Positions 47,882 to 56,705 of a stretch of 64,000 nt of DNA are shown here, in pieces. The stretch lies in NCBI GenBank assembly GCA_937967795.1, contig CALBSK010000010.1, positions 113,350 through 177,349 of the forward strand, in the 5' to 3' direction. Below the pieces are notes generated by a model. That model saw only the letters and a list, made by a program, of their open reading frames with translations, had not been told where the DNA came from and ran no database searches. The translations under genes and the position numbers were made by a program. The DNA comes from an uncultured Alphaproteobacteria bacterium (GTDB lineage: Bacteria; Pseudomonadota; Alphaproteobacteria; UBA9655). The stretch's first letter is position 1. Each line of letters starts with the position of its first letter.

Positions 47882-48748
47882 ATGGTTCCTTCTTTATCCC
47901 GTCCTGTGAATATTTCTAAGTTAAAAAGTCTTACATTAGTTACTGATCATTATGACGTTTATCTGATAGATGTAATTGGCGTCATACATGATGGGAAAAA
48001 CCCTTATGAAAAAGCCATTGAGGGCGTTAATCATCTTATTTCAAGCGGTAAAACCGTTATTTTTTTGTCTAACAATCCCCGTCCCGGAACGCTTACAAGG
48101 GAAAAACTCTCCTCATGGGGTGTTAACCCGCCGTTTAAAGTGGTCACTTCAGGAGATATTGCAAGAGCGCTTTTATCCACTCAATTTAAAGATAAAAGGA
48201 TCTATCACTTAGGGGCAGAAAGAAATGAAGAGATTACCCATTCGCTCAACCTTCATATTGTAGAGGATATAAGCCGGGCTGACCTTCTCTTACTCACCGC
48301 TTTTCTTGAGCCTGACGAATCTTTATCCCAGCATGTTCCTCTCTTAGAAGAAGCCGTACGCTTAAAATTGCCTGTCTTATGTGCGAATCCTGACAAAAGA
48401 GCTCCCCATGGAGATAAAATACGTTTATGTGCAGGCACCCTTGCAGACCACCTCCTCTCTCGAGGAAGGAACGTGATATATACAGGAAAGCCAGACAAAA
48501 TCATCTTTGAGAGTTTGCCTTCTTTGTTCCCTGCTGTTCTCTTTGAGAAGAAGAGAATGATCATGATCGGGGATTCTCTCGAAACAGACATTCAGGGTGC
48601 CCATCAATTCGGAATCGACTCCTTGCTGGTTCTGTCTGGCAATACAGGAAAAGAATTAGAAAGGGAAAACAAATCTCTCCCTGTTTATATTCAAGAAAAC
48701 CACGCTTTTTCAATGTCTCCTCGTTTTTACATGGATTATTTAAATTAA
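47882..48748 (+). CDS. HAD-superfamily class IIA phosphatase (TIGR01459-like)
   Basis: I use the ATG 47882 (288 residues) rather than an upstream TTG (47846). HAD motif I is YLIDVIGVIHDGKNPYE, motif II is FLSNNPR, and motif IV is MIGDSLETDIQGAHQFGIDSLLV. The class IIA cap lies between motifs II and III. The family is an alphaproteobacterial sugar-phosphatase-like group of unknown physiological substrate. It is divergent from lysE with about 100 bases between the chosen starts. Confidence 0.88.
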   Translation: MVPSLSRPVNISKLKSLTLVTDHYDVYLIDVIGVIHDGKNPYEKAIEGVNHLISSGKTVIFLSNNPRPGTLTREKLSSWGVNPPFKVVTSGDIARALLSTQFKDKRIYHLGAERNEEITHSLNLHIVEDISRADLLLLTAFLEPDESLSQHVPLLEEAVRLKLPVLCANPDKRAPHGDKIRLCAGTLADHLLSRGRNVIYTGKPDKIIFESLPSLFPAVLFEKKRMIMIGDSLETDIQGAHQFGIDSLLVLSGNTGKELERENKSLPVYIQENHAFSMSPRFYMDYLN

Positions 48749-49024
48749 TAATTTTTGAACACTCCAACGCGTCTTTTTAACGGAGGAATAACAAACCGCG
48801 CGTGATGTTGATTTTTATACAAGAAGTGAATTCTTTTTGAAAACAATAAAGAAAATATTAATGAGGAACATGTTAAACAATATTTTAATATATTTTAAAG
48901 TTTAATTGTAGTTCATTTTTAAATTGACGCCTTCCCCTAAAGTAATTTAAGTCTATAAAATGTTTCTGTTTAAGTAAGCTTTCTTTTGTCGAATTGTTAA
49001 TGAGGTGAGGTAAATACAGGTACT

Positions 49025-51304
49025 ATGTTTAAATTTTGCAGGAAACTCGTTGTTTATACGACTCTCATGTCATTTGGACTGGGTACCCTGGCCCCTTATT
49101 GGCCCGCTTATGCGATGGAAGAGGACGTTCGGAGAGAGCCCTCAAGTTCACCAAAAAGACTGAGATCGGGGAGTTCCCCTACCAATCGAGGCAGTAGCAG
49201 TGGCTCTTCTCCTGAGGAACAATCTGACGCTCCTATCCCTCTCGCGCAAACCCCAGAAAAATTAACGTCTGCCCTCTCCTCTATACCTGGATCGCGAAAA
49301 CCTCCGTCTGACGACGGGGCTACGGGAGGAGGTAGCGGTACTCCCCCTCAAGAGATAGTCGTTTATACGGGCGATACGGTAATTCCTAATCCTTATAACA
49401 CAGGAACGATTTATAATTCTTCGGGTACCTCTGTTGACAAAAGGTCCTCTTCTCTTAAACAAAATGGGGGGTATTCCGTTATGAGAGCTTCCTCTTCACG
49501 TAAGCGTGAAACAGGAGAGAAAGCTCCCCTGATACGAAAAGATCGGGCTCTTGAGGATCCAGTCATTAGAGATAAGCTTTTTGAAGCTTCTCAGGAACTT
49601 ACAAGGGCCCTGAGCGGCTCGATTAATGGGGATGAGGAAGGTTACGGTTCGTTAAAAAATGCGGTGCATCTTCAAAACCTCGCTAATAATTCTCAAAAGA
49701 AGGTTCTTTATGCAGGGGCGGCGGATGAAGGGGCCCTCGAAGGAGGAAGCTATAAAATTCAATCAGTTGAGGATCTTCCCGAGGAGACCAAAAAAGGACT
49801 TCAAGCCTTTCTCCATCATGTGAAAGATCGTGTGATTGATGGTAAGCCTACGGGATGGCAAATCTTGGGGTGGGCTCTGGGAACAGCTATCGGGATTGGT
49901 GTTGGGAATGCCATGCCTCCAGTTTATATTAACAGTTTAGATGATTTGAATGGCCTTTTCCATGGTCAGCTTTATGGAACAACCTCATTAGCCACCGGAT
50001 TAATTGTAATAACAGCAGTTTTTTTTGGACTAGATGGCATTTCGCGGAATTCAGTGATTTTAGGTAACCTTCTGGGACCAGATACAAGTGCCTTTTCTGT
50101 TCCTAAAAGCACCTCTTATAAGACGGGCTATGGAACCATGAAAGGTCTTCATTACCTAGGAGGCGGGCTTTCTGGTCTCTTGCCTCTTTATTTCCTTTAT
50201 AAAGTAGAAAAAGCAAAGATAGATGATGGGTCTTTGCCCAGTTTACAAACTATGATTTTTTTTGGATGCCTTGGCCCGCCTCTTGCCCTTGATACTCTTT
50301 TCAATAACTCGAGCCGCCTTTCTATTCCGGCAGAAAAGTCTCTTTACAGACGCTTTGCAGACCAGATACTGGATAAGCAAACATTGCCCCTCCGGCAACA
50401 GTATCTTCGCCAATTTAAAGAAATAAAATGGCTTATATATGGCCTCGATGAATATGAAATGGGCGATCTTTATGAAGGTGTTTTCGACAATGGCCTTAAA
50501 AGAACAGCAAAAACAGCAGATCATCCAATTGAAGATTTAAAAATGGAAGATGCTCTTCGTGTCATTAATATTCTAAAGCGTTTTCATAGCGCTAACCAAG
50601 AAGAAGCAATGCCCGAATTTAAAGAAGAGGCAAAAAAAACGTGGTCTTCCCGGTTTGCTTGGACAGAAGTGATCTTAGGAAGTCCTGGCCGTTCGATAGC
50701 TCTCCTCTATTCCATCAGCCAACTTCTAGAAGGCATCAACATAATGGGACCTGCTAATATGGCCCTTTCTTATATTTTTGGAGCGGTGGCAGGATCGATC
50801 GCTCAAGGGTTAATGGAAAAAGCGGGAGTGGATGATACGGCCTATAAATTTTCTCATGGGAAAAAGGTGCCAAGAGCCACAAGTCAGCCCTATCTTCGAA
50901 CAGCCATTGAGATCTTCAATTATGTAGTTGTTGCTGCCTGTATAACCCTTCCCTATGCCTTATTAGAACTCGATGCTACAAATGGATGGAATTTGGCACC
51001 AAGAATAATCTCTTTAATCTTTCCGATCCTCGGATACGCTCTTAAAAAAGCCATGACCTTTAATAACTCGTACGGAGATATTGTAACAGGGGTTAATATG
51101 GCTCTTTCGCCTCTATATAAAACAGTGGGATACAAGAAGGATAAACTTTTACGTATGACACGGGAATTACGAGGGTTGTTTAAAACCTTAAGAGGAGATA
51201 TCTTGATTGAAGTCGATCGCCTTTTAAAAGGAAAAAAGGTTTCTTCTGAAAGTGAAGAAAATGGTTTTCGTTCAGGATCTTCATCCAGCGATGAGAACGT
51301 GTAA
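49025..51304 (+). CDS. Large signal-peptide-bearing polytopic protein, lineage-specific, function unknown
   Basis: The product has 759 residues. A signal peptide (MFKFCRKLVVYTTLMSFGLG, cleavage after AYA about residue 31) precedes a disordered Ser/Pro/Gly-rich stretch to about residue 170 (repeated SSS, GSSP, GGGSGTPP). A conserved-looking body follows with seven or eight hydrophobic segments (for example ILGWALGTAIGIGVG, LATGLIVITAVFF, ALSYIFGAVAGSIAQ, RIISLIFPILGYAL). The tail is Ser-rich again (GFRSGSSSSDENV). I recognise no family. A cleavable signal followed by many helices and disordered ends is unusual for an inner-membrane transporter and reminiscent of host-directed proteins of intracellular bacteria; that is inference. 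A strong terminator follows. Confidence 0.75.
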   Translation: MFKFCRKLVVYTTLMSFGLGTLAPYWPAYAMEEDVRREPSSSPKRLRSGSSPTNRGSSSGSSPEEQSDAPIPLAQTPEKLTSALSSIPGSRKPPSDDGATGGGSGTPPQEIVVYTGDTVIPNPYNTGTIYNSSGTSVDKRSSSLKQNGGYSVMRASSSRKRETGEKAPLIRKDRALEDPVIRDKLFEASQELTRALSGSINGDEEGYGSLKNAVHLQNLANNSQKKVLYAGAADEGALEGGSYKIQSVEDLPEETKKGLQAFLHHVKDRVIDGKPTGWQILGWALGTAIGIGVGNAMPPVYINSLDDLNGLFHGQLYGTTSLATGLIVITAVFFGLDGISRNSVILGNLLGPDTSAFSVPKSTSYKTGYGTMKGLHYLGGGLSGLLPLYFLYKVEKAKIDDGSLPSLQTMIFFGCLGPPLALDTLFNNSSRLSIPAEKSLYRRFADQILDKQTLPLRQQYLRQFKEIKWLIYGLDEYEMGDLYEGVFDNGLKRTAKTADHPIEDLKMEDALRVINILKRFHSANQEEAMPEFKEEAKKTWSSRFAWTEVILGSPGRSIALLYSISQLLEGINIMGPANMALSYIFGAVAGSIAQGLMEKAGVDDTAYKFSHGKKVPRATSQPYLRTAIEIFNYVVVAACITLPYALLELDATNGWNLAPRIISLIFPILGYALKKAMTFNNSYGDIVTGVNMALSPLYKTVGYKKDKLLRMTRELRGLFKTLRGDILIEVDRLLKGKKVSSESEENGFRSGSSSSDENV

Positions 51305-51352
51305 AGCGGAGGGGATGAAAAAAAGATTTAGTGCAAGAATTCACTTAGGAAC

Positions 51353-51392
51353 AAAAGAAATAGAAAAGTAGTTTGACTTTTCTATTTCTTTT
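51353..51392. terminator. Perfect 17-bp stem, bidirectional terminator
   Basis: AAAAGAAATAGAAAAGT (51353-51369) pairs with its exact complement (51376-51392) around AGTTTG. The arms supply an A-tract and a T-tract in either direction, so it can end the 759-residue gene on the forward strand and the small secreted gene (51449-51688) on the reverse. Confidence 0.75.
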
Positions 51393-51448
51393 AAAAGGAA
51401 AATAGGGTTTCTGGGTTAACCTTGTTTTTTTAAATTTTTAAGAACGAA

Positions 51449-51688
51449 TTAATAGCAACTGCCAGAATACTCATTGCACCTTAAAGCCTCCGGATGCACC
51501 GCCCCTAGCCGCTCCATATCAACCTCATGACGGTGGATCGGTCTTGTGATGCCTGCGCCTTCAAAAGGAAGGCCAAAACCATGGTAATAGTGATAATGTG
51601 CAATATACGCGCCATAAGGGCTATAGGCATTCGCTCCACTTACAGCCAGCATTCCAACAAATGCAGTCATTAATAAGTATTTCATCAT
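51449..51688 (-). CDS. Small secreted His/Tyr-rich protein, function unknown
   Basis: The product has 79 residues. A signal peptide (MMKYLLMTAFVGMLAVSG, cleavage after ANA) leaves a mature peptide of about 57 residues rich in aromatic and histidine residues (GAYIAHYHYYHGFGLPFEG) with two C-terminal cysteines (LRCNEYSGSCY). GGAGAAG lies before the ATG. I know no family. The histidine clusters could bind metal, which is speculation. It ends close to the bidirectional terminator. Confidence 0.6.
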   Translation of the reverse strand: MMKYLLMTAFVGMLAVSGANAYSPYGAYIAHYHYYHGFGLPFEGAGITRPIHRHEVDMERLGAVHPEALRCNEYSGSCY

Positions 51689-51843
51689 CTTCTCCTTCGC
51701 TGTTCATACTAAATCATAATACATAAGATCTATTAATTATGTCTTAACTTAAGGAAAACACCTTGTTTTTTTATTTATCACTTTTAAACTTGCAAAAAAT
51801 CACTTTCGTATTTTCGACGTACGCGTTATCAGCTAAAAAGTTT

Positions 51844-51878
51844 CGCAGAGAGTCAGGGGAGTAGAACGACTCTCTGCG
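51844..51878 (-). terminator. Terminator of the 51965-52480 gene
   Basis: CGCAGAGAGTC (51844-51854) pairs perfectly with GACTCTCTGCG (51868-51878) around a 13-base loop. On the reverse strand an AAACTTTTT tract follows; on the forward strand ATTTTTCT follows. A second small hairpin (CTCAC/GTGAG, 51885-51898) lies beside it. Confidence 0.7.
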
Positions 51879-51964
51879 ATTTTTCTCACCTAAGTGAGTG
51901 AGAAAAGAAGAAGGCAGGACTTTGTTATTCTCCTGCTCATGACGGAATTTCTTGTCTCTCAGCC

Positions 51965-52480
51965 TTATTGGAGAGTGACCATTCCTTGAAAAAGGTCATG
52001 GGAAGACTCAGGGCTCACCTCCATAATATAAGGCCAAAATCCTTTGTTTTTTGTTTTAATATATTCTTGCGATGTTAAGGTCAGACATAGGAAGTTAATA
52101 TTTTTTTTAGATCCTATTTCTTTAAACTTTTCAAAAAGGATGCTGTAAAATTTTAAATTTAAATCGGCGATGCCCTTTAATGGGGTAATCTCTGTCTTTG
52201 CTCCATAGTAGCCGGTTGTTGCTGTCCATACTTCTTCTTGCTGGGGAAGAAAAGTTAACAAAACTTTTCTAATCTTTTCATGCAGCGTATAAAGGTTCTT
52301 TTTATAAAGAACAGCCCCTCCATAAACTCCTTCTTGCGCATTCTGAGCAATGATAAAGACCGCATTCTTCTTTTCTTCGTCTGAAAGCAGCACATTTTGA
52401 TAAACTTTCATTAAGTTCAAGAAGGATTCAATTTTTGATTGATGAAAATGATGATGGGGGGGCTCAATTGTTTTTACCAT
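51965..52480 (-). CDS. Orphan cytoplasmic protein divergent from a LysR regulator
   Basis: I choose the ATG at 52480 (171 residues; GGGAGAGAAC just upstream) over 52519. The start is His-rich (EPPHHHFHQSK). The protein is mixed alpha/beta with segments such as KKNAVFIIAQNAQEGVYGGA and KTKNKGFWPYIMEVSPESSH. The GGAVLYK and ...FWPYIMEV pieces loosely suggest an acyltransferase-like fold, but I cannot support a family. Divergent orientation from the LysR gene, with 250 bases between, suggests it may be the regulator's target. A terminator follows. Confidence 0.65.
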   Translation of the reverse strand: MVKTIEPPHHHFHQSKIESFLNLMKVYQNVLLSDEEKKNAVFIIAQNAQEGVYGGAVLYKKNLYTLHEKIRKVLLTFLPQQEEVWTATTGYYGAKTEITPLKGIADLNLKFYSILFEKFKEIGSKKNINFLCLTLTSQEYIKTKNKGFWPYIMEVSPESSHDLFQGMVTLQ

Positions 52481-52730
52481 GTTCTCTCCCTTGGTGGTTT
52501 TTAAAGTCTCCTGTTTCAAGAAAAATAAATTCTGAAAACCATATCGTCAATATTTTTTTAAAAATCGATTTATGTTTTTTATAAAAACTTAAAATTAGAA
52601 ACTCTGAGAGCATTTAAATGAACTGTTGAATGAAAGTGGAATTTCTTCGTTTTTGAATGCCTTCATCCTAGATCAGGAAAAGTCTAAATGTTAGGCTGAT
52701 ACGTGGTATTTAAAAGACTCGTGGGAGAGG

Positions 52731-53624
52731 ATGGAAAAAATGAACCTAAATCTTTTAACAGCCTTTTTTGCTGTTTATAAGTTGAGATCTTATACAAAAG
52801 CTGGGGTGGTGCTTGGGTGTACACCTTCTAATGTTAATCAAAAAATTCAAAAACTCGAACAGAGCATAGGATCCGTCTTGTTCGTAAAAAGAAAAAAGAC
52901 CCTCGACCCAACAGAAGAAGCTTGTGAGTTATTTGAGAAAACGTACACCTATTTTCAAGCCATCGAAATGGAATTGACCTCTTTTAAAAAAGGAAATAAA
53001 AATTGCCACTTAGAAATTCTTACGTCTACAGGAGCTTCTCTCCTATGGCTTATTTCAGAAATCAATGCCTTTATAGAAAAAGATCCTCCTTTTACTTTTA
53101 GCCTTCATACAACTGAAGACAGTATGTTTCATTCTGATAGTTCTTTCGATATCATTGCACTTCCTCAAAACTTAGATATCCCCAATTATAAGAAAGTAGC
53201 TGCTGTATCTTTTACAACAAAATTGTATGCTTCTCAAAAATATATAGGCAAATTTGGAATTCCTCAAACGCCAGAAGAATTGGACCATCATCGTTTAATT
53301 TCCTTCTATCACCAAAGCAACATTTACCGCGGTGATCCTGATTGGCATTTAAGAGTGGGAAGGTCCTTATCTGATCCCCGAAAGCCTTTTATTATTGTGA
53401 ACAATATGATGGGAATAGGGGAATGTGTGGCCAGTGGATTAGGGATAGCTGCTTTAACCAATAATAATCCTTGGATCTATTCCCATAACCTTATTCCTCT
53501 TCTACCAAAACTAACAAGCCCTTCTTCAACTCTCTACATTTTTTATAACCCTACTCTAAGTAATAATCCATTTATTAAAAATATAATAAATAAAAGACTT
53601 ACCCGTATACCACAGAATTATTGA
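52731..53624 (+). CDS. LysR-family transcriptional regulator
   Basis: The product has 297 residues. The N-terminal winged HTH is typical (LNLLTAFFAVYKLRSYTKAG, LGCTPSNVNQKIQKLEQSIG, LFVKRKKTLDPTEE). The C-terminal periplasmic-binding-protein-like effector domain runs from about residue 95 to 290. GGGAGAGG precedes the ATG. LysR regulators usually control a divergent gene plus themselves; here that would be the orphan at 51965-52480. The DMT exporter 120 bases downstream may also be in its regulon. Confidence 0.92.
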   Translation: MEKMNLNLLTAFFAVYKLRSYTKAGVVLGCTPSNVNQKIQKLEQSIGSVLFVKRKKTLDPTEEACELFEKTYTYFQAIEMELTSFKKGNKNCHLEILTSTGASLLWLISEINAFIEKDPPFTFSLHTTEDSMFHSDSSFDIIALPQNLDIPNYKKVAAVSFTTKLYASQKYIGKFGIPQTPEELDHHRLISFYHQSNIYRGDPDWHLRVGRSLSDPRKPFIIVNNMMGIGECVASGLGIAALTNNNPWIYSHNLIPLLPKLTSPSSTLYIFYNPTLSNNPFIKNIINKRLTRIPQNY

Positions 53625-53743
53625 CTTGTAAATTTTTGGATTTTTACCAAGCTACTCGTCAAAGAAAGTCCTTAATGAATGTTTCTTTTAAAATGGCTTT
53701 AAACAATGAATAGAATGTGTTTTGATCAAAGAACATCATTTGA

Positions 53744-54703
53744 TTGAGAGGGTGGGAGGATAAGAAAATTTTAAAATATGGGTGTTTTCTTCTCGTTTTA
53801 ATTTTGGGAGCTCCTTCTTGGCTGCTGGTGAAATATCAAATCTCTTCTATGACAGCAGAGTTCTCTGTAGGTCTGCGTTTTTTAATAGCAAGTGTTGTTG
53901 TTGAAGGGTACAGGCGCTTGTTTGATTCGGAAAAAGTAAAGCTTACTTTAAGCGACATTCAACTTATTGTTTTGCAAGGCGTTTTTCTGTATTCTCTTAA
54001 TATATGGCTCTGTTATTACTCAAGTTTTTATATAGTTTCCGGCCTTATTGCTGTAACGGTTTCCACGATGATTATTCCTAATTTAATCTTTGGAAAAATA
54101 TTCTTAGGGATTCCCCTTCGTTATCAAACTGTAGCGGGAGCTTTTCTCGGAATTCTGGGCGTTTTTATCCTTTTTATTCAAGAAGTTTTTACGCTGCCCG
54201 ATGGGCTAAATCTTCTAACGGGTTTCTTACTTGCGTTTTCGAGCACGTTTTTTTCCGTTATTGGAACGCAAGTGTCAGGCAAACTTGCAAAAAGAGGGAT
54301 TCCCATTCTCTTCTCTATTTCTCGAGCTCTCCTGATAGGGGCTTTCTTGAGTATTGGTGTATCTCTTCTTAAAGACGGGATTCCTCTTTTCCCCCATGCT
54401 GTCCCGTTTTGGACAAGTCTTCTTTATCTCGGGATCATTTCTTCAGCGGCAAGTTATACGCTTTATGGATATCTCATAAAAAAATACGGGCCAGGCGTTG
54501 CATCCTATCTTTGGATTGCGTCTCCAGCGATTAGCTTAGCTTTATCCACCTTTTGTGAAGGATATGGATGGACAGTTTTCAGTTCTATAGGAATTATTCT
54601 TATTATCATAGGAGGTATTTTAACAGGTTTACAACTCTCTCTTTGGACCGCTTTGCGAGGAAAAGAATGGGTACGTTTCTTCAGTAAGAAAGCGTTCCCT
54701 TAA
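53744..54703 (+). CDS. EamA-family DMT exporter
   Basis: Up to 319 residues with ten transmembrane helices in two EamA repeats (LLVLILGAPSWLLVKYQI at the start; the second repeat has ISSAASYTLYGYLIKKYGPG and the conserved ASYLWIASPAISL). The start is uncertain: TTG at 53744 has no ribosome site, while GGGAGGA at 53754-53760 points to a rare ATT at 53768. No ATG is in frame near the start. Substrate is unknown. Its 3' end overlaps the opposing HExxH gene by 23 bases, and it is the only transporter near that peptide locus. Confidence 0.85.
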   Translation: MRGWEDKKILKYGCFLLVLILGAPSWLLVKYQISSMTAEFSVGLRFLIASVVVEGYRRLFDSEKVKLTLSDIQLIVLQGVFLYSLNIWLCYYSSFYIVSGLIAVTVSTMIIPNLIFGKIFLGIPLRYQTVAGAFLGILGVFILFIQEVFTLPDGLNLLTGFLLAFSSTFFSVIGTQVSGKLAKRGIPILFSISRALLIGAFLSIGVSLLKDGIPLFPHAVPFWTSLLYLGIISSAASYTLYGYLIKKYGPGVASYLWIASPAISLALSTFCEGYGWTVFSSIGIILIIIGGILTGLQLSLWTALRGKEWVRFFSKKAFP

Positions 54704-55640
54704 AAATATTTTGACCCAATTCAGTAAACTCCCCATGGCACAAGAGGATAGCTTTTGTATCCTCAAATGCCGCCCGATATTTAAGAAGAGATTCTTCAAT
54801 TCCTGTATCTTTCAATTCATTTCTTAAAGGAGAAACTGAAAAAGCCATGATTAGTCTAAATAAAACGAAGTGCGCATGAAAAATCCCTATCATAGGACGC
54901 CCATCATCTCTAAAGGGAGATTTAAAAAGTTTTTCAGGTGGATTAATGACAAAAGGATCATCTTTACTTAGAAAATGAAGAAATAAGTGCGCTGTTTCAT
55001 GAATGATTCTGTCAATAAATATAAAAATATTTCGTTTGTTAAATTTCTTTACCGATTTAAGATACGCACATTTTCCTAAGCTAAAGGTCGAACCTGAACT
55101 GATATGATCGCCATCAAAAAGTATTAAGGAATTAACAAGATTTTCGTGTTCTTTATAAAAATTAGGAATGTATCTATTTAGAATCTTAACAGCCGCATCA
55201 AGGGCTTTTTTTGATTCCCGGTAATCCATTTCTGTTATACGATGAAAAATATTTTTGTCACTATAAGATAGCTCTGTGGCATAGGATGTAAAAAGAGAAC
55301 GCTGGATTTTAGTAAGTTTATTAATGGGTATTAATTCGGAGCACATATTGCTCTTTTTTATAAAAGAACATATTTGCTTAAAATAAAAAATAGAACTTGT
55401 CCCTTTTGCTTTAAGGGCAAGATCACAAAGACGTCTATTTATAGCGCATATATACCAATATTCAGAGTGGGCATCAGAGATTCCTTTAATAGCAGCGTGA
55501 GCCTCTTCAAAATTTACCTCGTACAGATATTCTTCAAAATATTGAAGTAAATAAAGAAGGCTTGCTTTAAGGGCCTCCGTAAATTCTAGACTTAATTTTT
55601 TAGAAAAAGTCGGATCCGGTTTTAAAAAATCTACCTTCAA
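54681..55640 (-). CDS. HExxH protein resembling aKG-HExxH-type peptide beta-hydroxylases
   Basis: The product has 319 residues from a TTG start (55638-55640); no ATG is available before residue 99. The N-terminal half is helical. At residues 214-218 stands HETAH, followed after 22 residues by the block FKSPFRDDGRPMIGIFHAHF (residues 239-258), which supplies a further histidine and conserved arginines. The C-terminus ends GEFTELGQNIFKG. This order (HExxH, SPxRxDxRPxxGxxH, late TxxG) is what I know from the HEXXH/TIGR04267 family, members of which hydroxylate RiPP precursors using 2-oxoglutarate and iron. The assignment is by motif memory, not a search. The TTG overlaps the stop of a 34-residue ORF (ATTGA), so the two are translated together. 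Confidence 0.7.
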   Translation of the reverse strand: MKVDFLKPDPTFSKKLSLEFTEALKASLLYLLQYFEEYLYEVNFEEAHAAIKGISDAHSEYWYICAINRRLCDLALKAKGTSSIFYFKQICSFIKKSNMCSELIPINKLTKIQRSLFTSYATELSYSDKNIFHRITEMDYRESKKALDAAVKILNRYIPNFYKEHENLVNSLILFDGDHISSGSTFSLGKCAYLKSVKKFNKRNIFIFIDRIIHETAHLFLHFLSKDDPFVINPPEKLFKSPFRDDGRPMIGIFHAHFVLFRLIMAFSVSPLRNELKDTGIEESLLKYRAAFEDTKAILLCHGEFTELGQNIFKGTLSY

Positions 55641-55741
55641 TGAGGAATTACATCTTCGGACATCTTAATATGTATGGTTGTCGAAAGCGGGTTTTTACTA
55701 AGTAGTAATTTCTTCAGATCTACTTCTTTAAATTTTTTCAT
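55637..55741 (-). CDS. 34-residue peptide, candidate RiPP precursor
   Basis: The ATG at 55741 is preceded by AGAAGG with six bases between, a better ribosome site than that of the next gene. The peptide is MKKFKEVDLKKLLLSKNPLS followed by TTIHIKMSEDVIPH, with a basic amphipathic N-terminal half suited to leader recognition and a C-terminal half rich in His, Asp, Ser and Thr. The TGA (55639-55637) overlaps the TTG of the HExxH gene. Size, position and coupling fit a precursor of the downstream enzyme. The alternative is a translated leader without product function. Confidence 0.5.
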   Translation of the reverse strand: MKKFKEVDLKKLLLSKNPLSTTIHIKMSEDVIPH

Positions 55742-56231
55742 TATAAACCTTCTTTCTTTATATTTAATCAAAGTTTTAAACGCCGACACTTACTATAATT
55801 TAAGACCTTAATTTAAAAAGGCAAGAGAAAAAACGTAGATGCATGAATTTAGAATTTTGAAATTCAAACAGCCTGAGAACCTTATTGGTAACATACCATG
55901 TAGAAGTAAGTTCGCTCAACACCCGTCACTCTTGAATTGCATTGGCACTTCTATTCTTCACCAGTGTAGCAATAATAGGCCGTTTCTAGATATAAAACTG
56001 AGGTCTTCTCTAAAACTCAGGTCACTTCATTCCCTCCTTTTAAACTTGCGTATACGATTTTTTTTGTGATTTACCTCTCGCACAGCGCCAAATCTTTCCT
56101 CAAACACCCGGACCAATGAGCCTGATAGGAGGGTTACTTTTAAAAATAGTTGAAAGAATCACAAAAATTAAAATTGTCAACTTGGATAGGTTGTTATAGT
56201 TATGGGCTAAGGAACAAATAAAAAGGAGGTT
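55742..56231. other. Intergenic region between the peptide operon and a secreted-protein gene
   Basis: A TATAGT (reverse strand, 55797-55792) may be the -10 box of the peptide-HExxH unit; no good -35 is seen at normal spacing. A 76-codon forward frame (55839-56069) has no ribosome site and random-looking composition, so I do not call it. TTGTCA (56174) and TATAGT (56195) are a weak forward promoter candidate (15-base spacer) for the gene at 56235. Confidence 0.35.
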
Positions 56232-56234
56232 ATG

Positions 56235-56633
56235 ATGACAATGAGAAGTTCTTTTTATCTTTTAAGTACAATAGGGTGCCTTATTCTTATGTCAGAAAAA
56301 GGTCATGCCATGGATGAAGATGCTCTTAAATCTTTTCGAGTTCAGACTTTTTCTATAAAAAAGAGCCAGGGGATGGATGCTGGACATAAGGAATTGGACC
56401 GTCAGGCGAAAATAGCATCTGCGATGAAAAGCTATTCTGCATATTTGGTGCAGGAGGAAAATTCAGAGTGGATTCGAGGACAGCTTAAATGCTCTAATGA
56501 AGGAGCCGCAAATAAATTGGTTCAAGAGTTATCGCAAAAGCTTACCACGGGTCCTATGGTCGTTAAGCCACAAAACGTAACAACGGGGCAACATCTTCGT
56601 TTTAAATCTAGCGAACGCCATTATTGGAAATAA
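56235..56633 (+). CDS. Small secreted protein, function unknown
   Basis: The product has about 132 residues. Three ATGs (56232, 56235, 56241) follow AAAAGGAGG; 56235 has the best spacing. A signal peptide (MRSSFYLLSTIGCLILMSEK, cleavage after GHA) leaves a charged, mostly helical mature protein (KKSQGMDAGHKELDRQAKIA, NEGAANKLVQELSQKL) ending ...SSERHYWK. I recognise no domain. It is the last chromosomal gene before the tRNA-Val attachment site, and a GC-rich hairpin follows 43 bases later. Confidence 0.65.
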   Translation: MTMRSSFYLLSTIGCLILMSEKGHAMDEDALKSFRVQTFSIKKSQGMDAGHKELDRQAKIASAMKSYSAYLVQEENSEWIRGQLKCSNEGAANKLVQELSQKLTTGPMVVKPQNVTTGQHLRFKSSERHYWK

Positions 56634-56675
56634 TACAAAAACCCAATTTTTGGTGAAATCTTAATTTCTTAATCT

Positions 56676-56705
56676 GGACCGGAGGGGATGCAATCATTCC
56701 GGTCC
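56676..56705 (+). terminator. GC-rich hairpin after the secreted-protein gene
   Basis: GGACCGGA (56676-56683) pairs perfectly with TCCGGTCC (56698-56705) around 14 bases. There is no T-tract, so intrinsic termination would be inefficient. Confidence 0.45.

Noticed and set aside
54681..55640. Ordinary zinc metallopeptidase (gluzincin)
   Set aside because: HExxH alone would allow it, but the following SPFRDDGRP...H block and soluble, signal-less architecture fit the peptide-hydroxylase-type family better; kept as the main alternative.
55839..56069. 76-codon forward ORF upstream of the 56235 gene
   Set aside because: No ribosome site, composition looks random, and its position suggests the leader region of the two flanking genes.
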